A stretch of 64,000 nt of DNA, from the NCBI RefSeq assembly GCF_030730925.1, contig NZ_JAVAMB010000001.1, positions 806,001 to 870,000 on the forward strand, read 5' to 3'. The DNA comes from Flavobacterium sp. DG2-3 (lineage in GTDB: Bacteria; Bacteroidota; Bacteroidia; Flavobacteriales; Flavobacteriaceae). The notes under the pieces are model-generated. The model did no database searches and had not been told where the DNA came from. It worked only from the letters and a program-made list of their open reading frames with translations. Shown in pieces: positions 25,619 to 33,894 of the stretch. The position numbers were made by a program, and so were the translations under genes. How positions within the stretch are numbered: the stretch's first letter is position 1; each line of letters starts with the position of its first letter.

Positions 25619-27328
25619 ATGAAAAAAATTACCTTATTTTTTCTAATTATCTTTTCTCACATTCTCTTTAGCCAAAAAGTTACCGAAACAGAAAAACTTG
25701 CCACAACCTGTAAAGTATGGGGATTTCTAAAATATTATCATCCAAAAGTTGCCGCAGGTGAATTTAATTGGGATCAGCAATTGATAGACATTTTGCCAAA
25801 AGTCGAAAAGGCGCAAACCAGAAAAGAGTTTTCATTGGTAATTTCAAATTGGATAGATACTTTAGGAGAAGTGCCGTTAATTGCACCAATTGCAGAGCCG
25901 AAAGATGTCAAGTTTTTTGATAAAAATTTTGATTTATCGTGGATCAATACAAGTGCTTTATTTTCTAGAAATCTTTCGGCAAAATTGAAATTTATTGAAG
26001 AAAATAGGTTTCAGAGTAATACAGAATTTAACCCAGATTTTGATGCTTTTAAAACGGTAAAAAATTACTTTGACCTTGATTATAATAATAAAAGCAACAG
26101 ACTTTTAATGACATTTGCTTATTGGAATGCAATAGAATATTTTTTTCCATATAAATATATTATGGATCAAAAATGGGATATTACTTTAAATGAAATACTT
26201 CCTGCTATGGTTGAGGCGAAAAATTCGGATGAGTTTAATAAAGCATTAAGAAAAATGAGTACGAAACTAAATGACAGTCATGTTATGTTTCACATTTATC
26301 CAGATGCAACAACTGTAAAAAGCCCAGTTTATTTTCCTGCAACAGGTAAAATAATAGATGAAAAGCTAGTCATTACTGAGATTTTAGGGGATAGTCTAGC
26401 TGAAGCTGATAATATTAAAATTGGAACCGTAATTACTAAGATCAACAATAAAACGATTAAAGAGCTTATTGAAGAAAAGAGAGATGTTGTTAGTGCTTCA
26501 AATGAAGTTTCTTATCAAAACAGAATTATTGCTAGTTTACTGAAAAGCGAATCTGAAAATGTTAAAGTAGAATTTTTAACAAACGGAAAATACGAAACAA
26601 AAGCGATGAAATGGTTTAATTACCATGATTCACACAGAAATGAATTTAAAAAAGGAGCGCAGAAAAAGAAAGATAAATTTAAACTTCTGGAGAACAATAT
26701 CGGCTATGTTAATATGGGCGAAATTAAACCCAAAAATATCCCTGATATGATAGAGAATCTCAAATCGACAAAAGCAATTGTTTTTGACATGAGAAATTAT
26801 CCAAAAGGAACTTTTAAAGAGATTTCAGATTTTTTGAATCCAGAGGAAAAGAAATTTTGCGATTATACATATCCTAGTTTAAACTATCCAGGTAGATTTG
26901 TTTTTGAAGAAGGAAGAAAAGCTGGATTTGCCAACAAAGATCATTACAAAGGAAAAGTGATTGTATTGCTTAACGAAGATTCCATAAGTCAGTCAGAATG
27001 GACGGCAATGTGTTTTCAAACGGCAGGAAATACGACTATTATAGGAAGTCAGACAGCGGGAACAGATGGAAATAATTTTGAGTTTGATTTCAGAGGATTT
27101 CATACTGCTTTTACAGGAATTGGAGTTTATTATCCAGACGGTCGAGAAACCCAAAGAATCGGTATTGTTCCAGATATTGAAGTCAAACCAACTATAAAAG
27201 GTATTCAAGAAGGGCGAGATGAGGTTTTAGAAAAAGCGCTTTCTTTTATAGAAAAAGGAGAATTAAAAACACAAGATTCTCAAAAGCAACAAGCAACAAT
27301 CAAGAATCTGGAAAATCTTAAAAACTAA
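25619..27328 (+). CDS. S41-family peptidase, secreted
   Basis: The 569-residue product has a signal peptide (LFFLIIFSHILFSQK) and an N-terminal helical region (LATTCKVWGFLKYYHPKVAAG). A PDZ-like section follows (IKIGTVITKINNKTIKEL), then a C-terminal S41 core with the likely nucleophile in EDSISQSEWTAM and the glycine-rich TAGTDGNN loop. It is close in organisation to the gene at 51702-53342, so the two are paralogues. It stands alone between repeat-rich spacers. Substrates are unknown. Confidence 0.87.
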   Translation: MKKITLFFLIIFSHILFSQKVTETEKLATTCKVWGFLKYYHPKVAAGEFNWDQQLIDILPKVEKAQTRKEFSLVISNWIDTLGEVPLIAPIAEPKDVKFFDKNFDLSWINTSALFSRNLSAKLKFIEENRFQSNTEFNPDFDAFKTVKNYFDLDYNNKSNRLLMTFAYWNAIEYFFPYKYIMDQKWDITLNEILPAMVEAKNSDEFNKALRKMSTKLNDSHVMFHIYPDATTVKSPVYFPATGKIIDEKLVITEILGDSLAEADNIKIGTVITKINNKTIKELIEEKRDVVSASNEVSYQNRIIASLLKSESENVKVEFLTNGKYETKAMKWFNYHDSHRNEFKKGAQKKKDKFKLLENNIGYVNMGEIKPKNIPDMIENLKSTKAIVFDMRNYPKGTFKEISDFLNPEEKKFCDYTYPSLNYPGRFVFEEGRKAGFANKDHYKGKVIVLLNEDSISQSEWTAMCFQTAGNTTIIGSQTAGTDGNNFEFDFRGFHTAFTGIGVYYPDGRETQRIGIVPDIEVKPTIKGIQEGRDEVLEKALSFIEKGELKTQDSQKQQATIKNLENLKN

Positions 27329-27388
27329 GAAATCGCGATGTCTGTCATCCCGAGGTACGAGGGATTTTCGCAAGAAACTCGACAAAGT

Positions 27389-27480
27389 TTTGTCTTCCTG
27401 AGCGGAGTCGAAGGACAAGTGCAGTAACCACAATGTGTAGACGCAGCATGAGATCCTTCGACTCCGCTCAGGAAGACAAA
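27389..27480. repeat. 27-bp perfect inverted repeat with 38-base centre
   Basis: Arm 27389-27415 (core CTGAGCGGAGTCGAAGGA) is exactly complementary to 27454-27480 (core TCCTTCGACTCCGCTCAG). The transcript could form a very stable hairpin. It lies in a 401-base gene-free spacer between the S41 and tatD genes and resembles a REP-like mobile unit. Confidence 0.85.
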
Positions 27481-27547
27481 CGGTGTGTGAAAATCCGCCA
27501 TATCTGCAAAATCTGCGAGAGGAAAAATTCGCAACAACTTCGCGTCT

Positions 27548-27580
27548 AGACCTGACAGGTTTTTAAAACCTGTCAGGTCT
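27548..27580. repeat. 33-bp near-perfect palindrome AGACCTGACAGG...CCTGTCAGGTCT
   Basis: The 16-base arms are separated by one T. The centre is TTTTTAAAA, so it could terminate in both directions. A related, more diverged element (AGACCCGA...TTTCGGGTCT) lies at 60083-60114. Confidence 0.75.
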
Positions 27581-27641
27581 AACGATGCATAGAATTCTCT
27601 TTCAGAAATAACAAAAAAAATAAAAATCCGTTTTTCATTTG

Positions 27642-27657
27642 CGCTTTCGCGAAAGCG
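27642..27657. repeat. CGCTTTCGCGAAAGCG palindrome, copy 2
   Basis: This perfect palindrome has the same TTTG and AATCT flanks as copy 1 and is followed by AAAATCCGCG, a string also seen in the spacer near 60000. Confidence 0.8.
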
Positions 27658-27729
27658 AATCTGTAAAATCCGCGTTCCAACTCCAGAATTGCTATTCTTT
27701 TAATATTGTCGTAATTTTGGCGTTTTAAA

Positions 27730-28518
27730 ATGAAAGCCTTGAATTCAACACCCATTATTACCGACACGCACACACATTTATATTCTGAAGAGTTTGATCA
27801 GGATCGAGACGAAATGATTCAGCGCGCTATAAACGCTGGAATTACACGTTTTTTTATTCCTGCAATCGATGCTGCGGCGACACAATCTATGTACGATTTA
27901 GAGAAAAATTATCCTGAGAATATATTTTTGATGATGGGTTTGCATCCCACTTACGTGAAAGATAATTATCTGGACGAATTGGCGCATGTGGAAACCGAAT
28001 TATCTAAAAGAAAATTCTATGCAGTTGGCGAAATCGGAATCGATTTGTATTGGGATAAAACGCATTTAAAAGAACAGCAGATTGCTTTTAAAAGACAAAT
28101 TCAGCTGGCAAAACAATACAAATTACCCATTGTAATTCACTGCAGAGAAGCCTTCGATGAAATCTTTGAGGTGCTAGAAGAAGAAAAATCTGAAGATTTG
28201 TTTGGGATTTTTCATTGTTTTTCCGGAACTTTAGAACAGGCATTGCAAGCTATTTCTTATAATATGAAATTAGGAATTGGTGGAGTTGTGACTTTTAAAA
28301 ACGGAAAAATCGATCAGTTTTTAAATCAAATCGATTTAAAACATATCGTTTTGGAGACAGATTCTCCTTATTTAGCGCCAATTCCTTATAGAGGAAAAAG
28401 AAATGAAAGCAGTTATCTGGTAAACGTTATTGCTAAATTGAGCGATATATATGGAGTTTCTATAGAAGAAATCGCAACAATTACAACCCAAAATTCAAAA
28501 GACGTTTTTGGGATTTAA
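27730..28518 (+). CDS. tatD: TatD-family metal-dependent hydrolase
   Basis: The 262-residue product is a TIM-barrel hydrolase of the TatD/YcfH family, with deoxyribonuclease activity known in relatives. The metal ligands are visible: THTHLYSEEFD near the N-terminus, GEIGIDLYWD, VIHCREAFDE, FHCFSG and the final LETDSPYLAPIPYRGKRNE. The start gives the usual short lead into ITDTHTHL. The next gene begins 63 bases downstream on the same strand. Confidence 0.92.
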   Translation: MKALNSTPIITDTHTHLYSEEFDQDRDEMIQRAINAGITRFFIPAIDAAATQSMYDLEKNYPENIFLMMGLHPTYVKDNYLDELAHVETELSKRKFYAVGEIGIDLYWDKTHLKEQQIAFKRQIQLAKQYKLPIVIHCREAFDEIFEVLEEEKSEDLFGIFHCFSGTLEQALQAISYNMKLGIGGVVTFKNGKIDQFLNQIDLKHIVLETDSPYLAPIPYRGKRNESSYLVNVIAKLSDIYGVSIEEIATITTQNSKDVFGI

Positions 28519-28581
28519 CCTGTGCCTTACAAAACTTTAATTTTTTTTTTGTTCTTTTGCCCACTTAAATCTATATAAATA

Positions 28582-29718
28582 ATGCAGAAATTTGATGCCA
28601 TTCGACCTTTTTATGATTCCGAAATAAATGAAGCACTTCATGGTGTGGTTAATCATCCGATGATGAAAACCATGATGAACTTTACTTTTCCGGAAGTAGA
28701 AGATGAGGTTTGGAAGGAACAATTAAAGAAAACACACTCGATTCGTGATTTTCAATGCAACTTTATTTATAACACAATTCAGAAAGTCCTAGAAAAAAGC
28801 TCTGAAGGTTTAACGACTTCAGGTTTTGAAAAACTAGAACCTAATACTTCTTATTTATTCATCTCGAATCACAGAGATATTCTTTTGGACACCACTTTAC
28901 TAAATGTATGTTTATTCGAACATGGTTTAGTAATGACAGCTTCGGCAATTGGAGACAATCTAGTAAAGAAAGCTTTCTTGGCAACTTTAGCGAAGTTAAA
29001 CAGAAACTTTTTGGTTTTAAGAGGATTAACGCCTCGTGAAATGTTGCAAAGTTCTAAGTTATTGGCTGAATATATGGGACAATTACTGCTTCGCGAAAAC
29101 CGTTCGGTTTGGATTGCACAAAGAGAAGGAAGAACAAAAGATGGAAATGACGAAACCAATCCTGGAGTTTTAAAAATGATCGGAATGGGTTCTGACGAAG
29201 AAAACTTAATGGATTATTTTAAGAAATTGAGAATCGTTCCAGTTTCTATTTCTTACGAATATGATCCGACGGATGTGCTAAAAATGCCGCAATTGATGGC
29301 AGAAGCCAACAACGAAGTTTACGTAAAAGATAAAAATGAAGATTTCATGACCATTATAAGTGGTATCATGGGAACTAAAAAAAGAATACATATTTCTGTC
29401 GGAGATGTTTTAGATACCGAAATCGATCAGATTGTAGCTGAGAATGATAATGCAAACAAGCAAGTTCAAGCTTTGGCACAAACTATTGATGATGTTATCT
29501 TGAAAAACTATCAATTGTGGCCAACTAATTTTATTGCTTATGATATTTTAAACGAAACAGACCGATTTGCTGACAAATACAAAGAAAGCGAAAAGTCGTT
29601 ATTTGAACGTCGTTTAGAAATGAGAATCGGAAGCGATAATCCTGTTACAAGACAAGGGTTTTTAGCCATGTATGCTAATCCTGTTGTCAATAAATTAAAA
29701 TACCAAGATGTCATCTAA
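28582..29718 (+). CDS. Glycerol acyltransferase (PlsC-like)
   Basis: The 378-residue product carries the acyltransferase block LFISNHRDILLDTTLL (the NHxxxD catalytic motif), the region LNRNFLVLRG and the substrate-binding motif IAQREGRTKDGNDETNPGVLKM. It probably transfers acyl chains to lysophospholipid or a related glycerol lipid at the inner membrane. It is longer than a plain PlsC and lacks an obvious transmembrane helix. Its last 11 bases overlap the asparaginase gene. Confidence 0.85.
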   Translation: MQKFDAIRPFYDSEINEALHGVVNHPMMKTMMNFTFPEVEDEVWKEQLKKTHSIRDFQCNFIYNTIQKVLEKSSEGLTTSGFEKLEPNTSYLFISNHRDILLDTTLLNVCLFEHGLVMTASAIGDNLVKKAFLATLAKLNRNFLVLRGLTPREMLQSSKLLAEYMGQLLLRENRSVWIAQREGRTKDGNDETNPGVLKMIGMGSDEENLMDYFKKLRIVPVSISYEYDPTDVLKMPQLMAEANNEVYVKDKNEDFMTIISGIMGTKKRIHISVGDVLDTEIDQIVAENDNANKQVQALAQTIDDVILKNYQLWPTNFIAYDILNETDRFADKYKESEKSLFERRLEMRIGSDNPVTRQGFLAMYANPVVNKLKYQDVI

Positions 29719-30736
29719 AGCAAAAATATTATTGATTTATACCGGAGGAACTATCGGTATGAGCAAAGATTTTGAAACTGGAGCGCTCAAAGCCTTCAAT
29801 TTTGGTAAATTAATTCAGAAAATTCCAGAAATCAAACAATTGGACTGCGAAATAGAATCGATTTCATTTGAGCACCCAATAGATTCTTCAAATATGAATC
29901 CTCAAATGTGGACCAAAATTGCCACAATTATCGAGGAAAGTTACAACGCTTTTGACGGATTTGTAGTCCTTCACGGATCAGATACCATGTCATATTCGGC
30001 TTCGGCATTGAGTTTTATGCTCGAGAATTTAGCAAAACCAGTTGTATTTACGGGTTCGCAATTGCCAATTGGAGACTTGCGTACCGATGCCAAAGAAAAC
30101 CTGATTACAGCAATTCAGATTGCGTCGCTTTTAGAAAACGGAAAACCAGTGATTACAGAAGTTTGTTTGTATTTTGAATACAAATTGTACCGCGGAAACC
30201 GAACTTCTAAAGTAAATGCAGAACATTTTAGAGCTTTTACGGCTCCAAATTATCCTGAATTGGTAGAATCTGGCGTTCATTTAAAACTAAATAGACATTT
30301 ATTTCTTCCTGTAAATAAAAATGCAAAACTGATCGTTCATAAAAACTTAGACAATCACGTAGCCATTATCAAAATGTTCCCTGGAATGAGCGAAATTGTT
30401 TTGGCTTCGATTCTAGGAACTTCTGGCCTGCGTGGAATTGTTCTGGAAACATACGGCTCAGGAAACGCACCAACCGAAGATTGGTTTTTAAACTTAATTG
30501 AAAAAGCCATTAAATCTGGAATGCATATCGTAAATGTAACGCAATGCTCAGGCGGAAGCGTGAACATGGGACAATATGAAACCAGTACAGCCCTAAAATC
30601 TTTAGGCGTTATTTCTGGAAAAGACATTACTACAGAAGCTGCAATTACAAAACTAATGTATTTGCTAGGACATAAAATTCCTCAAAACGAGTTTAAAGAT
30701 GTTTTCGAAACTGCTCTTCGTGGTGAGATTTCGTAA
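29708..30736 (+). CDS. ansA: Type I L-asparaginase
   Basis: The 342-residue enzyme hydrolyses asparagine to aspartate and ammonia. The N-terminal IYTGGTIGMSK holds the catalytic Thr (about T15), and VVLHGSDTMSYSASALSFML holds the second Thr-Asp site. There is no signal peptide, which fits the cytoplasmic type I enzyme. The start overlaps the acyltransferase stop, implying co-translation. A strong hairpin terminator follows. Confidence 0.93.
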   Translation: MSSKAKILLIYTGGTIGMSKDFETGALKAFNFGKLIQKIPEIKQLDCEIESISFEHPIDSSNMNPQMWTKIATIIEESYNAFDGFVVLHGSDTMSYSASALSFMLENLAKPVVFTGSQLPIGDLRTDAKENLITAIQIASLLENGKPVITEVCLYFEYKLYRGNRTSKVNAEHFRAFTAPNYPELVESGVHLKLNRHLFLPVNKNAKLIVHKNLDNHVAIIKMFPGMSEIVLASILGTSGLRGIVLETYGSGNAPTEDWFLNLIEKAIKSGMHIVNVTQCSGGSVNMGQYETSTALKSLGVISGKDITTEAAITKLMYLLGHKIPQNEFKDVFETALRGEIS

Positions 30737-30745
30737 ATTTTTTTG

Positions 30746-30853
30746 AACCATATAAGTGATATAAGTTCAGTTTAAGTAACTGAACAAATGCGTCTAACTT
30801 TGTCAAAGTTAGACGCATTTGTTTTAAAAAAAACTTACATGACTTATATGGTT
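30746..30853. repeat. Inverted pair of the AACCATATAAG element around a hairpin
   Basis: The 24-base element at 30746-30769 has an inverted, diverged partner at 30832-30853. The two flank the 18-bp hairpin at 30785-30821. A single copy lies at the start of the CHAT gene (19720-19743). Confidence 0.65.
30785..30821. terminator. Bidirectional terminator between ansA and the MFS gene
   Basis: CAAATGCGTCTAACTTTG (30785-30802) is an exact 18-base complement of 30804-30821. It sits between two convergent genes, with ATTTG/TTTT edges. Confidence 0.8.
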
Positions 30854-30875
30854 TAATTCAATTGGAATTTGGATT

Positions 30876-32120
30876 TTATTTTTTGGAATTTCCATAAGGA
30901 ACAGGACAAGTTTCCAAATCCTCCTCAGTAGCTTTATGTTTTTTGTAATACACATAAACAATCACAGAAAGAATACAAATAATTCCCTGAATAGCAACTG
31001 TAGCTCTTACGCCAAGAGAGTGAGAAACATACCCAATAATCAAACTGCCCACAGGAATCATTCCCTGATAGGCCATCATATAATAACTAATGCTTCTAGA
31101 ACGCATATTTACAGCGCTATGTGTCTGAATGTAAATGTTGATAGAAGAAGTTTGTCCCATCATTCCAATTCCGCTTAGCGTCATACAGATTAAAGCGATT
31201 GTGATACTGCTTGAAACCGCTAAAATAATTACACTGAAACCTAGAAGTAAACTTGCTGCGATCATCAATTTATTCATGTTTTCTGCAGATTTTAGATTGG
31301 CAAGATAAATCGCAGATAAAACAGAACCAATTCCAGCAGCGCTTTCGAACCAGCTGAAAGTTTCTGCATTTCCGTTAAAAATATCTTTGGCAAAAACCGG
31401 CATCAAAGTATTAAAAGAAATTACAAATAAACTGCTGCACGTAAGCATCATGAGCATTCGGGCCATTTCGGTTTCTTTTTTTACATAATCAAGACCTTCT
31501 ACAAGATCGTCAATCATGTTTAGTTTGTTTTCGGTTTTGATATGCGGTGTAATTTTCATCATCATTAACGAAATAAGAACAGGAATATAACTCACAAAAT
31601 TTCCAATAAAACAAATGTCTTCTCCATATTCATGCAAAATAATCCCAGCAAGCGCAGGACCTGCAATACGAGCAAAGTTGTTTAAAGTGGAGTTAAGCGC
31701 CACCGCGTTTGGAAGATCTTCTTTATTGTCAACAATATCGATCATCATGGTTTGGCGGCAGGTCATATCAAATGCGTTGATAATTCCCTGAATAAGACTC
31801 AATGCCAGTATAAAATTGATATTGTATATTTTAAGATAAATAAGCAAAGCCAGAGTTCCAGCCTGAAGCATTGCCAAAGACTGCAATACCATCATAGCTT
31901 TGTGTCTGTCGTAACGCCCAATAATACTTCCTGCCAAAGGCGCTAAAAACAAAGACGGAATCATACTTAAGAAAGTTGCCAAACCCAATAAAAATACAGA
32001 TCCTGTAATGCTATAAACCATCCAGCTTACGGCTGTTTTCTGCATCCAGGTTCCAATAACTGATACGGATTGTCCGTAGAAAAATAACTTGAAGTTTTTT
32101 GATTTTAAGGCTTTAAACAT
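30876..32120 (-). CDS. MFS transporter (EntS/MFS_3-like)
   Basis: The 414-residue membrane protein has about 12 helices. It begins FKLFFYGQSVSVIGTWMQKTAVSWMVY and has AGSIIGRYDRHKAMMV at the loop 2-3 position, a pattern typical of the EntS-like exporter branch. It may export a siderophore or other small molecule. It is divergent from the LysR gene at 32211 with 90 bases between, so that regulator probably controls it. Confidence 0.87.
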   Translation of the reverse strand: MFKALKSKNFKLFFYGQSVSVIGTWMQKTAVSWMVYSITGSVFLLGLATFLSMIPSLFLAPLAGSIIGRYDRHKAMMVLQSLAMLQAGTLALLIYLKIYNINFILALSLIQGIINAFDMTCRQTMMIDIVDNKEDLPNAVALNSTLNNFARIAGPALAGIILHEYGEDICFIGNFVSYIPVLISLMMMKITPHIKTENKLNMIDDLVEGLDYVKKETEMARMLMMLTCSSLFVISFNTLMPVFAKDIFNGNAETFSWFESAAGIGSVLSAIYLANLKSAENMNKLMIAASLLLGFSVIILAVSSSITIALICMTLSGIGMMGQTSSINIYIQTHSAVNMRSRSISYYMMAYQGMIPVGSLIIGYVSHSLGVRATVAIQGIICILSVIVYVYYKKHKATEEDLETCPVPYGNSKK

Positions 32121-32210
32121 GACTCTAAATATTTAATACAAAGGTCGGGATTATGATAGCATTAGAAAAATTAATAATTTTACTGATAATAAGTATTAAA
32201 ACTTATCAAT

Positions 32211-33080
32211 ATGGAAATCTATCAACTGGAATATTTTATTAAAACGGCTGAGGTTTTGCACTTTACCAAAGCAGCCGAATTGTGTTTTGTAACCCAATCG
32301 GGGCTTTCGCAGCAAATAAAAAAACTCGAAGAAGAACTCGGCATGCCTTTGTTTAAGCGAATCGGCAAAAAAGTGCAATTGACAGAAGCAGGTTCGGTTT
32401 TTCTGATTCATGCGAAAAAAGTAGTCGAGAATGTTCAGAACGGAAAACAAGCGATCGAAGATTTAAATGAAATGATTGGCGGCGAACTCAGAATTGGCGT
32501 GACTTATATTTTCGGACTCTTGATTCTGCCTGTTGTCAATACATTTGCCAAACAATATAAGAACCTAAAAATTATTGTAGAATACGGCACCACAGAATCG
32601 CTCGAGCAAAAATTGATTAATAATGACGTTGATGTCGTTCTGGTCATTCCGTCGCATACCATTGAAAGTCCGATTTTAAAAGTGCCTTTATTTACATCGA
32701 ATATGGTGATGGCGGTTTCTAAAAATCATGCTTTGGCGCATTTAGATAAAATTGCTTTTAAGAAAATAGAAGAAATTCCGCTGATTCTGCCCGGAAAAGG
32801 TTCAAACTCAAGAGAATTTGTCGAAGAATTATTCCAGAAGTTTAACATGAAACCCAAGATTTCGATCGAACTGCATTCTATTCACGCACTACTGCAAATG
32901 GTAGAAAACAGTGACTGGTCGACCATAGTGGCTGAAAAAGCGTTAAAGGGCTGGGATGATCTCAAAGCGATACAAATTACAGGAGTTGCAACCAAAAGAG
33001 AGGCTTTTATGCTTACAATTGGCAGTTATCAGAAAAAAGCGGTAAAACTGTTTATGGAAGAATTTAGAAAAAGCATATAA
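32211..33080 (+). CDS. LysR-family transcriptional regulator
   Basis: The 289-residue product has the N-terminal winged HTH (FIKTAEVLHFTKAAELCFVTQSGLSQQIKKLEEELGMPLFKR) and a C-terminal effector-binding domain (GELRIGVTYIFGLLILPVV). It is longest in similarity to OxyR/CysB-type regulators, but the ligand is unknown. Divergent placement next to an MFS exporter suggests that it regulates that gene and itself. Confidence 0.92.
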   Translation: MEIYQLEYFIKTAEVLHFTKAAELCFVTQSGLSQQIKKLEEELGMPLFKRIGKKVQLTEAGSVFLIHAKKVVENVQNGKQAIEDLNEMIGGELRIGVTYIFGLLILPVVNTFAKQYKNLKIIVEYGTTESLEQKLINNDVDVVLVIPSHTIESPILKVPLFTSNMVMAVSKNHALAHLDKIAFKKIEEIPLILPGKGSNSREFVEELFQKFNMKPKISIELHSIHALLQMVENSDWSTIVAEKALKGWDDLKAIQITGVATKREAFMLTIGSYQKKAVKLFMEEFRKSI

Positions 33081-33134
33081 CTTCGATTTTACTTTTGTAA
33101 AGTCATATTTTTTTGTGTTATTTGCAGACCAAAT

Positions 33135-33221
33135 AGAGAGGTGTCCGAGTGGTTTAAGGAGCTAGCCTGGAAAGCTAGTATATGGGTAACTGTATCGAGG
33201 GTTCGAATCCCTTCTTCTCTG
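33135..33221 (+). tRNA. tRNA-Ser (anticodon GGA)
   Basis: The 87-base gene folds as a class II tRNA: acceptor AGAGAGG/CTTCTCT, D-stem TCC/GGA, anticodon arm CTAGC-CTGGAAA-GCTAG with anticodon GGA, a long variable arm, and T-arm GAGGG-TTCGAAT-CCCTT. The discriminator is G and CCA is not encoded. It reads UCC/UCU serine codons. Confidence 0.95.
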
Positions 33222-33231
33222 CTAGATTAAG

Positions 33232-33268
33232 TCCAAAATTTCAATTTATGAAATTTTGGATTTTTTTT
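33232..33268 (+). terminator. Terminator after tRNA-Ser
   Basis: TCCAAAATTT (33232-33241) and AAATTTTGGA (33251-33260) form a 10-bp stem, followed by TTTTTTTT. Confidence 0.85.
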
Positions 33269-33296
33269 GTCTTATAAAAACAAAAAACCTCTAATC

Positions 33297-33376
33297 TAGC
33301 CCCGATAGAAGCGGCATCCTTTTGTGTTGGGGTTCAACACAAAAGATATAGTCCCGATAGCTATCGGGACGGGACT
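33297..33376 (+). other. Structured intergenic element downstream of tRNA-Ser
   Basis: It begins AGCCCCGATAGAAGCGGCAT. A perfect 11-bp hairpin follows (CTTTTGTGTTG, 33319-33329, with CAACACAAAAG, 33335-33345), then AGATATAG and the 20-bp palindrome GTCCCGATAGCTATCGGGAC (33351-33370). From memory this layout recurs in Bacteroidota spacers and may be a structured RNA. I could not check this. Confidence 0.5.
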
Positions 33377-33495
33377 ACACTTGTTCTGAAAACCAAAATT
33401 TCTGCTCCTAAAAAACATCAAAAGTACAAATACATAGTCCTAAAAAGTTATTTTAAAAATACGGTTTCCCGCATTTTTTTATTACAGAAATATTA

Positions 33496-33503
33496 TATAT
33501 TTG
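33496..33503 (+). promoter_or_regulatory. -7 element of the speD operon
   Basis: TATATTTG matches TAnnTTTG exactly, 25 bases upstream of the speD start. There is no clear TTG at the -33 distance. Confidence 0.6.
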
Positions 33504-33528
33504 GCTCCTGTGTAATACAAATAATTTG

Positions 33529-33891
33529 ATGGATTTACCTCCTTATTCGCCAGGGTTACATAAACTGGTTACTCTACATGTCGGCCAAATCTCGAAGCTT
33601 ACAGACAGCAAAGGTTTTGTTGCGGTTACCAATTCTATTTTGGAAAAATACGAATTGGAGAAGGTCGGAGCAGTGGTTCACGATTTTGATAACGATAGTT
33701 TTACGATTTCGTACTGTCTCAAAGAATCGCATATTTGTATACACACTTGGCCAGAATACAATCAGTTGACTTTAGACGTTTATTTGTGCAATTATCTTCA
33801 GGATAATTCGGCAAAAGTGCGTGCTGTAATGGCTGATTATATTACGTATTTTGATGCAGCAATTATTAAAGATTTTGAAATTAACCGTTAA
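33529..33891 (+). CDS. speD: S-adenosylmethionine decarboxylase, bacterial type
   Basis: The 120-residue proenzyme cleaves itself to form a pyruvoyl group and decarboxylates AdoMet, supplying the aminopropyl donor for polyamine-type chemistry. The self-processing and catalytic residues are in place in KESHICIHTWPEYNQLTLDV: Ser67 (cleavage site), His72 and, 15 residues later, Cys87 (DVYLC). I start at the ATG at 33529 and not at the TTG three bases earlier. It is the first gene of a tight seven-gene operon that also encodes an aminopropyltransferase-like enzyme, so the pathway is complete in principle. Confidence 0.92.
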   Translation: MDLPPYSPGLHKLVTLHVGQISKLTDSKGFVAVTNSILEKYELEKVGAVVHDFDNDSFTISYCLKESHICIHTWPEYNQLTLDVYLCNYLQDNSAKVRAVMADYITYFDAAIIKDFEINR

Positions 33892-33894
33892 GAT

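Noticed and set aside
33588..33790. SpeD inactivated because CIHT replaces the usual SIHT or TIHT
   Set aside because: The changed residue is not catalytic; the cleavage Ser, His and Cys are present at the correct spacing.
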